Positions 44,941 through 54,491 of a DNA stretch of 64,000 bases are shown here, one piece after another. The DNA is taken from positions 1,674,001 through 1,738,000 of the forward strand of contig CBDCSF010000013.1 of the NCBI GenBank assembly GCA_965221445.1, in the 5' to 3' direction. The position numbers and the translations under genes are program-made. The stretch is from MPNP01 sp965221445 (lineage in GTDB: Bacteria; Pseudomonadota; Alphaproteobacteria; Rhodobacterales; Rhodobacteraceae). Every line of letters begins with the position of its first letter. The stretch's first letter is position 1. The notes below the pieces were generated by a model. The model searched no databases. It saw nothing but the letters and a program-made list of their open reading frames with translations, and had not been told where the DNA came from.

Positions 44941-46776
44941 ATGAACGAAAAGATAGAATCACAAGAAGCTCTGGCAAGAAAAAGTGGGATGAGAACCTTA
45001 CGAAGGGTTACTCCCTTTCTTTGGCCCAAGAATAACATTGCTTTTCGTTTCAGAGTCGTACTTGCTCTTCTTGCTCTTCTTGTAGCTGAACTGATTACAC
45101 TTGGGGTTCCCTTCATTTATAAAGGTGCTGTAGATTCCCTAACCAGTGGGGAGGCAATTGGTATTGGTGAAATTTTTACCATTGGTGCGGTCTCCCTGAC
45201 CATAGCTTACGGGGTGGCTCGGGTAATGAGTGTTTTATTTCATGAGCTGAGAGATGTAATTTTTGCCAAGGTTGGCCAAAGAGCCTTAAGAACTATTGCT
45301 CTGGAAACCTTCAAGCACATACACAAATTATCCCTCCGCTATCATATAACCCGTAAAACGGGAGGATTATCCAGAATAGTAGAGAGGGGAGTCAAGGGCG
45401 TGGAATGGCTCCTCAGATTTGTCCTATTCTCTATCGGACCACTTCTGATTCAGCTTTTGATGATCTGTACGGTTTTATGGGTTGTTTTGGGGTTTTGGTA
45501 CTTTGCTACAGTCATGATCGCCATCTCCCTTTACATCTATTTTACCTTCAAGGTCACTGAATGGCGTGTGCAAATTCGGAAGGAGATGAATAAGCAGGAT
45601 ACCGACGCCAACCAGAAGGCAATTGACAGTTTGTTGAATTATGAAACAGTCAAATATTTTAGTGCCGAGGAGCGGGAGGCTCAAAGATATGACAGTTCCA
45701 TGGAGAAGTTTGAAACAGCTTCCCTCAAAACGACCTATTCCCTAGCAGCCCTGAATTTGGGTCAATCCGTTATTATTACCGTCGGAACTGTTATCGTAAT
45801 GCTGATGGCGGCAATTGGAGTTAAAAATGGCGATTTGACCGTTGGAGATTTTGTCTTGGTAAACGCCTACATGATCCAGGTATCCATGCCACTGAACTTT
45901 CTGGGTACGGTTTATCGGGAAATCCGACAGGCACTTATTGACATGGGAGAAATGTTCGACCTTCTTGAAGTTCCGTACGAGGTCTATGACCGTCCTGATG
46001 CCAAAGCATTGGAGATTAGTGGGGGTAAAATAGAGTTCCAGAACGTGTCCTTTTCCTATTATGCCAACAGACCTATCCTGAAAGGGATTAACCTGACCAT
46101 CAATCCGGGTGAGACAGTAGCAATAGTTGGTCCCTCAGGCTCGGGGAAATCGACTATCGGAAGGTTGTTGTTCCGTTTCTATGATGTTACCGAAGGTTGT
46201 CTTGCCATTGACGGTCAGGATATAAGGGATGTCACCCAAAGTAGCCTGCACAAGCAGATTGGAATTGTTCCCCAGGATACAGTTCTCTTTAACGAAACCA
46301 TTTTTTATAATATTGCCTACGGACTTCCAGATCCCAGTCCCAAACAGGTCGAAGAGGCTGCTAGATCTGCTAAATTACACGAATTTATTGCAGAATTGCC
46401 AGAAGGATACGAAACGGAAGTCGGGGAAAGAGGGTTGAAATTGTCAGGTGGTGAGAAACAAAGGGTGGGTATAGCCCGTACACTCCTGAAAAACCCTCCA
46501 ATCGTCCTGTTGGATGAAGCAACCTCGTCCCTTGATACAGAAACCGAAAAGGAAATTCAGGACAGTTTTAATGAAATGTCCTATGGTCGTACAGTCATAG
46601 CCATAGCACACAGGCTTTCAACCGTGGTTCATTCGGATAAGATCATTGTTTTGGAGAATGGTCTCATTGTTGAGCAGGGTACGCATGAGGAATTGTTGGA
46701 CCTGCATGGCAAATATTACAACATGTGGCACCGACAATTGGCTGATGAAGAGGATGATACGGAATTAAGGGCCTAA
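44941..46776 (+). CDS. Atm1/HMT1-type ABC exporter (fused permease-ATPase)
   Basis: A 611-residue half-transporter with an N-terminal membrane domain of six helices (about residues 35-320) and a C-terminal nucleotide-binding domain. Visible motifs are Walker A GPSGSGKSTIGRLLF, Q-loop IGIVPQDTVLFN, signature LSGGEKQRVGIARTLL, Walker B IVLLDEATSSLD and H-loop AIAHRLS. The intracellular block HKLSLRYHITRKTGGLSRIV and the segment RQALIDMGEMFDLLEVP are typical of Atm1-like exporters. These carry glutathione-linked sulphur or metal species out of the cytosol. It probably works as a homodimer. It converges with argE, 13 bp apart. Confidence 0.88.
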   Translation: MNEKIESQEALARKSGMRTLRRVTPFLWPKNNIAFRFRVVLALLALLVAELITLGVPFIYKGAVDSLTSGEAIGIGEIFTIGAVSLTIAYGVARVMSVLFHELRDVIFAKVGQRALRTIALETFKHIHKLSLRYHITRKTGGLSRIVERGVKGVEWLLRFVLFSIGPLLIQLLMICTVLWVVLGFWYFATVMIAISLYIYFTFKVTEWRVQIRKEMNKQDTDANQKAIDSLLNYETVKYFSAEEREAQRYDSSMEKFETASLKTTYSLAALNLGQSVIITVGTVIVMLMAAIGVKNGDLTVGDFVLVNAYMIQVSMPLNFLGTVYREIRQALIDMGEMFDLLEVPYEVYDRPDAKALEISGGKIEFQNVSFSYYANRPILKGINLTINPGETVAIVGPSGSGKSTIGRLLFRFYDVTEGCLAIDGQDIRDVTQSSLHKQIGIVPQDTVLFNETIFYNIAYGLPDPSPKQVEEAARSAKLHEFIAELPEGYETEVGERGLKLSGGEKQRVGIARTLLKNPPIVLLDEATSSLDTETEKEIQDSFNEMSYGRTVIAIAHRLSTVVHSDKIIVLENGLIVEQGTHEELLDLHGKYYNMWHRQLADEEDDTELRA

Positions 46777-46789
46777 AATACGATCAAGA

Positions 46790-47947
46790 TTAACTTATGC
46801 CCACCTCCAGCCTCTCGACCAATTTAGCCAACATTTGTTCACACTTGGCCATTTGGTCCCGGCTGATATATTCGTCTGCCTTGTGTCCCTGTTCCATTGA
46901 ACCAGGACCGCAGACCACGGTAGGTATCTCCAATTTCTCCTGAAAAAGTCCCCCTTCTGTTCCAAAAGAAACCTTGCAGGTATCACTGGTCCCTGTCAGG
47001 GAATTAACAAAATCCACAACATGGTTGCTCTCTGGAGTTGCCAAACCAGGGTAGCTGTTTATTCTTTCAAGATCAATTCTTGTTTGGGGGAAGCAATCTT
47101 GATGGGAATGTACAATTTGATCAGATGCCCGTTTCAATTCTCTCAGAATTTGATCCGGATTGTCCTGGGGAAGGTTTCTAATTTCAAAATCCACCGAGCT
47201 TGTTTCCGGCACGATATTCAGGGCTAATCCCCCTTCTATTTTTGCGGTGTGGATTGTCGTGTAGGGGATTTCATAGCTTTCGTCATGATAGCCCGAAACT
47301 GCCAGTTCTTCCTGCTTCATTCTTAATTTGTCAACAAAATCACAAGCCAGATGCAAGGCATTCAAGGTTTTTGGTGCCAAAGCCGAATGCCCCCCCTTTC
47401 CATGGCATGTGGCCCGTAGAAATACTTTTCCTTTATGTCCATTCGCAACCTTCATCAACGTTGGCTCTCCAACAATGCAGAATAGCGGCTTTGTATCTGA
47501 ACCGGCCATCATATCCAGTAATCTTCGGACACCGATGCAACCAACTTCTTCATCATATGATATTGCCAACCAAAGGGGTGTTTTTAAAGATCTGTCCCTG
47601 GCTCCCAAAATGGTGGCAATCGCACAGGCTAGGAACCCTTTCATGTCCGTAGTACCACGACCGTAGAAATAATCTGCAGATGAGGTTAATTCAAAAGGTG
47701 GCACTGTCCAGTCCTGACCTTCAACTGGAACAACATCAGAATGACTGGAAAGCAGGGCACCTGCCCGATCTTGTGGACCGATTTTTACCAGAAGATTAGC
47801 TTTGGTTCTGTCCTGACTGTAGACCCGGGTTGTAAATATTTGTTCTGATGAAAAGAGCTGCTGGACATAACCAATCAGGGCTAGGTTTGAATCCCTGCTT
47901 ACAGTTGGAAAACCCACCAACTTCTCTAATATAGAAATACTGTCCAT
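46790..47947 (-). CDS. argE: Acetylornithine deacetylase (M20 peptidase family)
   Basis: A 385-residue M20 metallopeptidase: LLSSHSDVVPVEGQDW (metal His and catalytic Asp), FYGRGTTDMKGFLACAIATI (bridging Asp), SYDEEVGCIGVRRLLD (catalytic Glu-Glu) and EGGLFQEKLEIPTVVCGPG near the C-terminus with GHKADEYIS (last metal His). ArgE removes the acetyl group of N-acetylornithine in arginine synthesis. The family also holds succinyl-diaminopimelate desuccinylases, but the C-terminal pattern fits ArgE. It lies 38 nt downstream of serA on the same strand. Confidence 0.82.
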   Translation of the reverse strand: MDSISILEKLVGFPTVSRDSNLALIGYVQQLFSSEQIFTTRVYSQDRTKANLLVKIGPQDRAGALLSSHSDVVPVEGQDWTVPPFELTSSADYFYGRGTTDMKGFLACAIATILGARDRSLKTPLWLAISYDEEVGCIGVRRLLDMMAGSDTKPLFCIVGEPTLMKVANGHKGKVFLRATCHGKGGHSALAPKTLNALHLACDFVDKLRMKQEELAVSGYHDESYEIPYTTIHTAKIEGGLALNIVPETSSVDFEIRNLPQDNPDQILRELKRASDQIVHSHQDCFPQTRIDLERINSYPGLATPESNHVVDFVNSLTGTSDTCKVSFGTEGGLFQEKLEIPTVVCGPGSMEQGHKADEYISRDQMAKCEQMLAKLVERLEVGIS

Positions 47948-47985
47948 GATTTGATTGTAGGTCAGGTGATTATTTGGCCGCCAAC

Positions 47986-49590
47986 TTAAATCCCAAGATC
48001 AAATTCCAGTGCACGTACAATATAAAACAGATTGGAGTTCCTCAGTTCCACTAAAACATCTTCCTCTACCACAGAATCTAGTGACAACAACGCAATTGCA
48101 TCCTCACCTACCCCTGACCGACCCAAGTGGAAACTGGCAATATTTACATTATGCTTGCCTAGTATAGTACCCATTCCACCAATAATTCCTGGAACATCCT
48201 TATTGGTTGAATAAAGCATATACCTGGAAATATCTGCATCCATATATATACCCTTGATTTGAATTATTCTGGGTTTCCCATCAGAAAAGACCGTACCCAC
48301 GATTGATCGTGTCCTGCTCGCGGTTTCAGAAGTCAATTTCAAATAAGATTCAAAAACACCCGACTTGGTCTGGGTGGTATTGGATATGACCATTCCTGAT
48401 TCTTTCGCCGTTTGTTCAGCGGAAACCATGTTGACCTCAGGATTGTTAACCTTAAGCAAACCGGCCACTGCTACAGAAGATAGTGCCCTGGTGTTCATTT
48501 CCGAAATGTCACCATCGAACAGAAGGTCCAAGTGTTTTATTGGTTCATCAGTCATTTGACCAACAAAAGAGCCCAAGTGATTGGCAAGAGCAATCCAGGG
48601 CTTCATGCGCTTTGCTTCCTTGGCAGAAATTGATGGCATATTCAGAGAATTATTGACAGCCCCATTAACCAGAAAATCAGACATCTGTTCTGCTATCTGA
48701 AGGGCCACCTTTTCCTGTGCCTCTGATGTTGATGCACCCAAATGAGGTGTCGCTACGACATTGGGTAGTTCCAACAATGGATTGTCATGTGGAGGTTCGA
48801 CTTCAAAAACATCCAAGGCAGCAGCGGAAACCCTACCTTCCACTAGGGCTTCATGAAGCGCTTTTTCATCAACGATACCTCCCCTAGCACAATTTATTAA
48901 TCCCACGCCTTGTTTGGTTTTAGCCAAGGCCTTGCGATCAATCAATTTTCGGGTTTTATCCGTTAGGGGAACATGTAGGGTTATAAAGTCGGACTTACCG
49001 AGCAATTCATCCAATTCTACCTTCTCTACCCCTATTTTTTGTGATCTTTCCAGAGTTAGGTATGGATCAAACCCGACAACTCTCATTCCTAACCCTAAAG
49101 CTCTCCTGCAAACACCAGAACCAATATTTCCACATCCAATAACACCCAGTGTCTTACCTAGAAGTTCGCTACCCAAAAACCTTGACTTTTCCCATCGACC
49201 CTTTTTGGTTGAAGAACTTGCTTCCGGTATTTGCCTGGCGATCGAAAACAGCATGGCGATTGCGTGTTCGGCTGTTGTCTCGGAATTCCCATGAGGAGTA
49301 TTCATGACAACAACTCCCATTCTGGTGGCCTCTCTAACATCTATATTATCCACACCAATACCGGCACGGCCAATAACTTTAAGGTTTTTAGCCTTGGCGA
49401 GCAGTTCTGAAGTCACTTTGGTTGCTGACCGTACTGCCAACCCATCATATTTGTGGATCATTGAATGTAGCTCATCCCCTCGTTTTCCAAGCCCGGGAAT
49501 ATAATCCACCTTAACCCCTCGTTCCTCAAAAATTTTTATGGAAACCTCGGATAGCTTATCCGAAACTAAAACTCTTGGTGTTTGGCTCAT
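47986..49590 (-). CDS. serA: D-3-phosphoglycerate dehydrogenase
   Basis: A 534-residue long-form SerA. It has the D-isomer dehydrogenase fold with the Rossmann motif GKTLGVIGCGNIGSGVCRRA (about residues 146-165), catalytic Arg in INCARGGIVDE, Glu in FEVEPPHDNPL and His in VVATPHLGAST. An intermediate domain and a C-terminal ACT domain (DVPGIIGGMGTILGKHNVNI) follow and would bind serine for feedback control. It oxidises 3-phosphoglycerate as the first step of serine synthesis. It follows serC by 17 nt, so both are one transcript. Confidence 0.95.
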   Translation of the reverse strand: MSQTPRVLVSDKLSEVSIKIFEERGVKVDYIPGLGKRGDELHSMIHKYDGLAVRSATKVTSELLAKAKNLKVIGRAGIGVDNIDVREATRMGVVVMNTPHGNSETTAEHAIAMLFSIARQIPEASSSTKKGRWEKSRFLGSELLGKTLGVIGCGNIGSGVCRRALGLGMRVVGFDPYLTLERSQKIGVEKVELDELLGKSDFITLHVPLTDKTRKLIDRKALAKTKQGVGLINCARGGIVDEKALHEALVEGRVSAAALDVFEVEPPHDNPLLELPNVVATPHLGASTSEAQEKVALQIAEQMSDFLVNGAVNNSLNMPSISAKEAKRMKPWIALANHLGSFVGQMTDEPIKHLDLLFDGDISEMNTRALSSVAVAGLLKVNNPEVNMVSAEQTAKESGMVISNTTQTKSGVFESYLKLTSETASRTRSIVGTVFSDGKPRIIQIKGIYMDADISRYMLYSTNKDVPGIIGGMGTILGKHNVNIASFHLGRSGVGEDAIALLSLDSVVEEDVLVELRNSNLFYIVRALEFDLGI

Positions 49591-49607
49591 AAGCTCATTC
49601 CTGCCAA

Positions 49608-50765
49608 TTAATTCTGGTCCAATAACGTTATTTCTTTTTCAAATGCCCATTTGATCCAAGGCATCAATAGTTCTAAATCCTCTTTTTCAACCGTGGCTCC
49701 ACACCATATTCTCAAACCAGGAGGAGCCTTCTTATAATTTTTAATATCTAGGGCAACACCCTCATTTTCCAAAATCTTAGCAATTTTTTTGGCAAAAGAC
49801 GCCATGTTGTCTTTTGTTAACTTGGGGTGATTGAATTTGAGGCATACACTTGTAGGGGATCGGATTTCCAGACTAGAGGGCAAATAGTCTATCCAATTGT
49901 TTTCTTCCACAAAATTTTCAATCACACCGGCGTTAGTTCTGGTTCTTGTCATCAAGGCTGGCAAACCACCCAGGGATTTGGCCCAAGACAAAGAATACAA
50001 AAAATCCTCAACACAAAGCAAAGAAGGTGTATTAATTGTTGCACCTTCAAATATTCCTTCAATGAGCTTGCCATTTTGAGTCATTCTGAAAATTTTCGGC
50101 AAAGGCCATGGAGGGTTCCATGTTTCTAATCTGTTAACAGCCTTGGGTGAAAGAATAATTATGCCATGTCCGGCTTCACCTCCCATTACTTTCTGCCAAG
50201 AAAAAGTCGTTACATCAAGCTTGGTCCAGGGCAAATCCAGGGCAAATGCCGCTGATGTGGCATCACATATTGTTAGCCCTCCCCTGTTTTCTGGAATAAA
50301 GTTCCCATTAGGGACACAGACTCCACTCGTTGTCCCATTCCAGGTAAAAACAACATCGTTTTCAAAGTTAATCTTATCCAAATCGGGCAGGTATCCGAAA
50401 CCAGCCAAATGCTGGTTGGTAGAGATTTCCAACTGCTCAAGAACATCTGTACACCAATCTCTCCCGAAGGCCTCCCATGCAACCAGTTCGACCGGACGGC
50501 TACCCAATAGAGACCACATTGCCATCTCCACTGCACCAGTATCTGAAGCTGGCACAATCCCCACTTTGTAATCACCAGGAATTTCCAGAATTTCCTTTAC
50601 ACTCTGGATTAAACTGAATAATTTTTGTTTTCCTATATTTGACCTGTGAGACCTGCCCAAGGGAGCTTTTTTTAAGACATTCAATGACCAACCTGGAGGT
50701 TTTTTGCAGGGCCCTGATGAAAAATTGGGACAGTTGGGTTTATATAACGGTCTGGTAGAATTCAT
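49608..50765 (-). CDS. serC: Phosphoserine aminotransferase (alphaproteobacterial type)
   Basis: A 385-residue class V PLP aminotransferase. The opening CPNFSSGPCKKPPGWSLNVL and the LGRSHRSNIGKQKL block are typical of the alphaproteobacterial SerC subgroup. The PLP Lys is in TFSWQKVMGGEAGHG (about residue 190). It converts 3-phosphohydroxypyruvate to phosphoserine. It is the first gene of the serC-serA pair and is divergent from serB across a 90-bp promoter region. Confidence 0.93.
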   Translation of the reverse strand: MNSTRPLYKPNCPNFSSGPCKKPPGWSLNVLKKAPLGRSHRSNIGKQKLFSLIQSVKEILEIPGDYKVGIVPASDTGAVEMAMWSLLGSRPVELVAWEAFGRDWCTDVLEQLEISTNQHLAGFGYLPDLDKINFENDVVFTWNGTTSGVCVPNGNFIPENRGGLTICDATSAAFALDLPWTKLDVTTFSWQKVMGGEAGHGIIILSPKAVNRLETWNPPWPLPKIFRMTQNGKLIEGIFEGATINTPSLLCVEDFLYSLSWAKSLGGLPALMTRTRTNAGVIENFVEENNWIDYLPSSLEIRSPTSVCLKFNHPKLTKDNMASFAKKIAKILENEGVALDIKNYKKAPPGLRIWCGATVEKEDLELLMPWIKWAFEKEITLLDQN

Positions 50766-50855
50766 TTTTGTCTTTCATTTGGATACATCAAATTGCTGGA
50801 AGAAAACACTATGGGAACACCACAAACACATAATTGCTTCTGTTCGGTTGGTTGA

Positions 50856-51731
50856 GTGCCTCATATCATTACCCTAATTGCCAACCCCGACAGGGCTAAT
50901 CTGGAAATGTCTGGATTCACGGAATTACATGATTTGTGGGATGGTCAAAATATCAGATTACTTAGTCCCGATGTTGCGGTTGAATTTGTTGTGGACTCAG
51001 TTCCTCCCGATTTTCAAGAAGTTTGGTCTACCCTTAATGATTTAGGTATTGATCTGGTAATTCAACCCAACAAGCTTCGGAAAAAAGAACTTTTGGTTGC
51101 AGATATGGATTCCACAATCATCAAACAGGAATGTCTTGATGAATTGGCAGCTTTATCGGGTCATGGAAAAAAGGTTAAAGCGATTACCAAACGGGCAATG
51201 AATGGAGAATTGCCTTTTGAACAGGCCTTGAAGGAAAGAGTAGCCCTGCTAAAGGGGGCAAGTACCGACATACTGGAAAAAACCTGGCAAACGCGAATCT
51301 CCTTTACCCCCGGTGCGAAAGAACTTGTAGGAACAATGCGAGCGAATGGGGCTTACTGCGTACTGGTTTCAGGTGGCTTCACCGAATTTACTGAAAGGGT
51401 GGCCTCTGCTCTTGGTTTTCACGAAACCCATGCAAATTCACTGGTAATTCAAAACCATGTGCTGACCGGGGAGGTTGGTTTGCCCATTTTGGGCAAGGAT
51501 ACAAAATTGGATGTGCTTACAAAGCTGATTTCCAGACTTAATCTGCAGTTTTCGGATTCCCTTGCCGTCGGTGATGGTGCTAATGATCTGGCAATGCTCG
51601 CGGCCGCTGGTACGGGTGTAGCCTTTAGATCTCATCCAATTGTTTCAAAGCAAAGCAAGATTAAAATCAACCATGGTGACCTGACCTCTTTGCTTTATCT
51701 ACAGGGATTTACCTTTGGAGACTTTGTGTAG
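50856..51731 (+). CDS. serB: Phosphoserine phosphatase
   Basis: A 291-residue HAD-family enzyme starting with GTG at 50856. After an N-terminal regulatory domain (about 75 residues) comes the nucleophile motif VADMDSTII (about residues 84-92), then ECLDELA, CVLVSGGFTEF with the phosphate-binding Ser, and AVGDGANDLAMLAAAG with the metal Asp pair. SerB hydrolyses phosphoserine, completing serine synthesis. Its divergence from serC-serA puts the whole pathway around one intergenic region. It converges with umuC. Confidence 0.93.
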   Translation: MPHIITLIANPDRANLEMSGFTELHDLWDGQNIRLLSPDVAVEFVVDSVPPDFQEVWSTLNDLGIDLVIQPNKLRKKELLVADMDSTIIKQECLDELAALSGHGKKVKAITKRAMNGELPFEQALKERVALLKGASTDILEKTWQTRISFTPGAKELVGTMRANGAYCVLVSGGFTEFTERVASALGFHETHANSLVIQNHVLTGEVGLPILGKDTKLDVLTKLISRLNLQFSDSLAVGDGANDLAMLAAAGTGVAFRSHPIVSKQSKIKINHGDLTSLLYLQGFTFGDFV

Positions 51732-51778
51732 AACATAAATCAGGACAATGGAAGTCAAGACACTTTAACCGCATAACT

Positions 51779-53023
51779 TCATGCGCGAACCGTCGGAATG
51801 TCTTCCCATCTTGTCGTATAGCTGGGACTCAGGAAATCCCGAGCCATCATCCACGGGCGTTCAATCCCACTGGATGCAACACGAATTGTTTCTCGCCCGT
51901 AACGTTGATTCATTTGATCCACAACTCGCATCAATTCCTGAGTGGATTTCCTTGAGGTCTTTCCGAACAAGGACGTTGGTTTTTTTTCTGCCGTAGACAA
52001 GTCCGTCAATAAAACACCAGCTTTTTGATAGGCATATCCGTCTTTCCAGATAGCATCCAGACACGTTGTAGCAGCTTTGACCAAAGACAAATTGTCATTA
52101 CATGGATCCAAAAAAGTCCAAGACGCATTATTGACATAACGTGGTCCCTTTGAAAATGGTGATGTTTGGATAGAGACCTGAATCGCACCAGCATAAACAT
52201 CCTTGGCTCGCGCTTTCTCGGCTACCCGGGTCGCGTATGTTGCTACCGCTTCCCGCAGATGATTTTTGGTTGTAACCCTACCCTTGAAGCTCCGTGAAAC
52301 CATAAGATGTTGTGCAACAGGTGGAACTTCTTGTATTGGTATGCAGGATTCTCCGCGGAGTTCCCGTACGGTCCTCTCCAACACGATACTGAATGATTTT
52401 CTGGCAACCATACAATCAAGATTAGCAAGATCCTGAGCTGTTCCAATCCCCATCAGGCGTAAACGCAGGGCCAGGCGCTTCCTGATTCCCCAGATATCCT
52501 CAATGGGAACCTGATCCAGAGGGTAAGGGGAATTCATGACAAAAACATTTTCGGTTTCCGGCATTTTCTTGCCAAGACGATTGGCCAACTTGGCCAAGGT
52601 CTTGGTCGGAGCAATACCAATTGAAACGGGAATAGCGGTCCACTTTCTCACTGTCCTGGCAATTTTGCCACCAAAATTCTCCAGATCGCGTATGCCCTGC
52701 AGATCCAGAAAGGCTTCATCAATACTATAGACCTCGACTCCGGGAGCCAAGTCCTCCAGGCAAGTCATGACCCGTTGGGAAAGATCACCGTAAAGGGCAT
52801 AGTTACTGCTACGGACAATCACACCATCCTGAGCCAACTTATTTTTGACCTTGAAATAAGAATCCCCCAATTTGTAACCAAGATCCTTAACCTCATCGGA
52901 ACGAGCAATGATACATCCATCATTATTCGACAAGACCGCAATAGGAACTTTCCTCCACTCTGGCCGAAAGACCCGTTCACAGCTGGCATAAAAGTTATTG
53001 CAATCAACCAGGGCAAACATCAA
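51779..53023 (-). CDS. umuC: DNA polymerase V catalytic subunit UmuC (Y family)
   Basis: A 414-residue Y-family polymerase: LVDCNNFYASCERVFRPEWR with the first catalytic Asp, VLSNNDGCIIARSDEVKDLG, and VEVYSIDEAFLDLQG with the catalytic Asp-Glu (about residues 95-109). GIAPTKTLAKLANRLGKK and the helix-hairpin-helix VPIEDIWGIRKRLA follow. The C-terminal little-finger domain ends at residue 414, near the usual 422. It performs error-prone bypass of DNA damage with cleaved UmuD. Its start overlaps the umuD stop by 4 nt. Confidence 0.95.
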   Translation of the reverse strand: MMFALVDCNNFYASCERVFRPEWRKVPIAVLSNNDGCIIARSDEVKDLGYKLGDSYFKVKNKLAQDGVIVRSSNYALYGDLSQRVMTCLEDLAPGVEVYSIDEAFLDLQGIRDLENFGGKIARTVRKWTAIPVSIGIAPTKTLAKLANRLGKKMPETENVFVMNSPYPLDQVPIEDIWGIRKRLALRLRLMGIGTAQDLANLDCMVARKSFSIVLERTVRELRGESCIPIQEVPPVAQHLMVSRSFKGRVTTKNHLREAVATYATRVAEKARAKDVYAGAIQVSIQTSPFSKGPRYVNNASWTFLDPCNDNLSLVKAATTCLDAIWKDGYAYQKAGVLLTDLSTAEKKPTSLFGKTSRKSTQELMRVVDQMNQRYGRETIRVASSGIERPWMMARDFLSPSYTTRWEDIPTVRA

Positions 53024-53460
53024 AAACTGCCCTTGAACTTCTGGATACTGGCCGTTACAACACCGCGTATTTCAGTATCAGGCGTTACTGTAATCTGGGA
53101 ATAGCCTGGACTTTCCGGCTTTAGAATCCAAATTTTATTAACCTTAACCAAGCGTTTGACGGTAAACTCATTATCAACGATAGCAATAACGATCATACCA
53201 TTTTTTGGTTCAATGCTGGAGTCAACAATCAGGATTGATCCATCCAATATGCCGGCTTTACGCATGCTATTGCCTTGAACTCTAACCAGAAAGGTTGTAG
53301 CAGGATGTTGTACAAGATAGTCGTTGAGATCCAGGCTGGTTTCAAGATAATCGTCTGCTGGTGAAGGGAACCCGGCTTCAACCGGGGAAACATGAAGTGG
53401 CAGATCAATATGTGACCGCTTCTTAATACTGATAAGTTCAAACTCGGGAACTTCTTTCAC
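53020..53460 (-). CDS. umuD: UmuD-type S24 peptidase, error-prone repair subunit
   Basis: A 146-residue LexA/UmuD-family protein starting with GTG at 53460. The cleavage site is in VEAGFPSPADDY (Ala-Gly). The catalytic Ser is in VQGNSMRKAGI (about residue 63) and the catalytic Lys in EFTVKRLVKV (about residue 100). RecA-stimulated self-cleavage activates it as partner of UmuC. I found no convincing alphaproteobacterial SOS box (GTTC-N7-GTTC) upstream. GTTT-N7-GTTA around 53500 on the complement is only a weak match. Confidence 0.93.
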   Translation of the reverse strand: MKEVPEFELISIKKRSHIDLPLHVSPVEAGFPSPADDYLETSLDLNDYLVQHPATTFLVRVQGNSMRKAGILDGSILIVDSSIEPKNGMIVIAIVDNEFTVKRLVKVNKIWILKPESPGYSQITVTPDTEIRGVVTASIQKFKGSF

Positions 53461-53658
53461 ATCAACCCCAACAAACCGAAATAATCACCTTGGAAAACAA
53501 TAACATTTACAAAACTGGCTCCAGTTTAACACATGTTTGATAATGAACAAATACTTCTGGTCCATACTTCTATTATCAATTTTGGAGGGACAAGCATAAA
53601 TTTGAAACCACTGTACTTAGCTACGTAGTTCAGCGTCCTGTATCTTTTGATACCAAGG

Positions 53659-54126
53659 TCAAAATTCCCACTTTTCGCGTTCCATGAAGTCTTCAAGTGA
53701 GATGCATGATATATCAAAAAGTCGGCAGATGTTTGGGATTTTTGCAGCGTTTGGTGGTTCTGATTCCAAAGTGACTACGGTAGCATTCAAAACCTTCGCA
53801 CGCGCTATAATGAATGGGTCTGCATTCTTGCCACCCTTAAGAATCTTCTTTCTCTCAATATTTTGTTGGAAGTGTTGATGTTTAAAAATTTCTAATATGA
53901 ACTTGGCTTCATGTGTAGTTGGTGCAGGGAATAATTCTTTATGATTCTTAGCCCATTCTCTTAACTCACCTACAGGACCATCTTCAATTTCCCTATACGG
54001 ATGAGGAATGGAGGAAGGTAAAAAAAAATCAAAACAAAGCTCCATGAAATCTATCAAGAAAGCGGTATAATTCAGGCGAGAAACAAGATGCTTTGTCATC
54101 TTAGTCGGGAATTTTTTGATAACCAC
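53659..54126 (-). CDS. DUF4411-type PIN-like toxin, N-terminal part degenerate
   Basis: The C-terminal 85 residues match DUF4411 (PIN-like) proteins: GPVGELREWAKNHKELFPAP, KGGKNADPFIIARAKVLNAT, VVTLE and IPNICRLFDISCISLEDFME, ending REKWEF. In the N-terminus the expected LIDxNVFI...FWxWL segment is replaced by AFLIDFMELCFDFFLPSS, so the first acidic residues of the nuclease site and the middle helix appear to be missing. The family is found in toxin-antitoxin modules, but no antitoxin gene lies upstream. It may be a non-functional remnant. Confidence 0.5.
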   Translation of the reverse strand: MVIKKFPTKMTKHLVSRLNYTAFLIDFMELCFDFFLPSSIPHPYREIEDGPVGELREWAKNHKELFPAPTTHEAKFILEIFKHQHFQQNIERKKILKGGKNADPFIIARAKVLNATVVTLESEPPNAAKIPNICRLFDISCISLEDFMEREKWEF

Positions 54127-54318
54127 AATGGCTTAATCAACGAAATACCCTGTTCAGAAATAGACAACTATTTGAAATTACTTGGGCAATTAGCAAAAGC
54201 AATCGCTATTAACTGGGAGTGTAACATAAAATCATGTGATTTTGATTGGTCCCCCGATGGTGATGTGCGTAAAACTTGCTGTAAAAATGCAAAACATATA
54301 ATTAAAGACAAACTATGT
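54127..54318. other. Gap between the PIN-like gene and repeat copy C
   Basis: About 190 bp. A plus-strand frame (54088-54333) has no ribosome-binding site and overlaps the toxin gene in opposite sense, so I do not accept it. Nothing else recognised. Confidence 0.3.
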
Positions 54319-54430
54319 TACCTCTTCGTATAATTCGATTTAACGCACATCCTTGCCCTTTGAGGTATCCCAGCACCTCCGAAATCAATGCGTTTCGGCT
54401 TTCAATGACTGCAGAAGGGGGTAATTGACA
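54319..54430 (+). repeat. Structured dispersed repeat, copy C
   Basis: Starts TTACCTC, then ATTCGATTTAACGCACATCC, and ends CAATGACTGCAGAAGGGGGT. Stems are GAGGT/ACCTC (loop 8), CCGAAA/TTTCGG (different bases but same position as the second stem of copies A and B) and outer CCCTT/AAGGG. It lies just upstream of the toxin-antitoxin pair at 54492. Confidence 0.75.
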
Positions 54431-54491
54431 ATGACAGGGTATTGTGCTTATATATCACCTCGGATTTATCTTTGACAGGAGGTCAAGACTC

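Noticed and set aside
53461..53520. SOS (LexA) box upstream of umuD.
   Set aside because: Only a weak GTTT-N7-GTTA match was seen. It does not meet the GTTC-N7-GTTC alphaproteobacterial consensus.
54088..54333. An 81-codon plus-strand frame as a gene.
   Set aside because: Overlaps the PIN-like gene in antisense, lacks a ribosome-binding site, and runs into the repeat.
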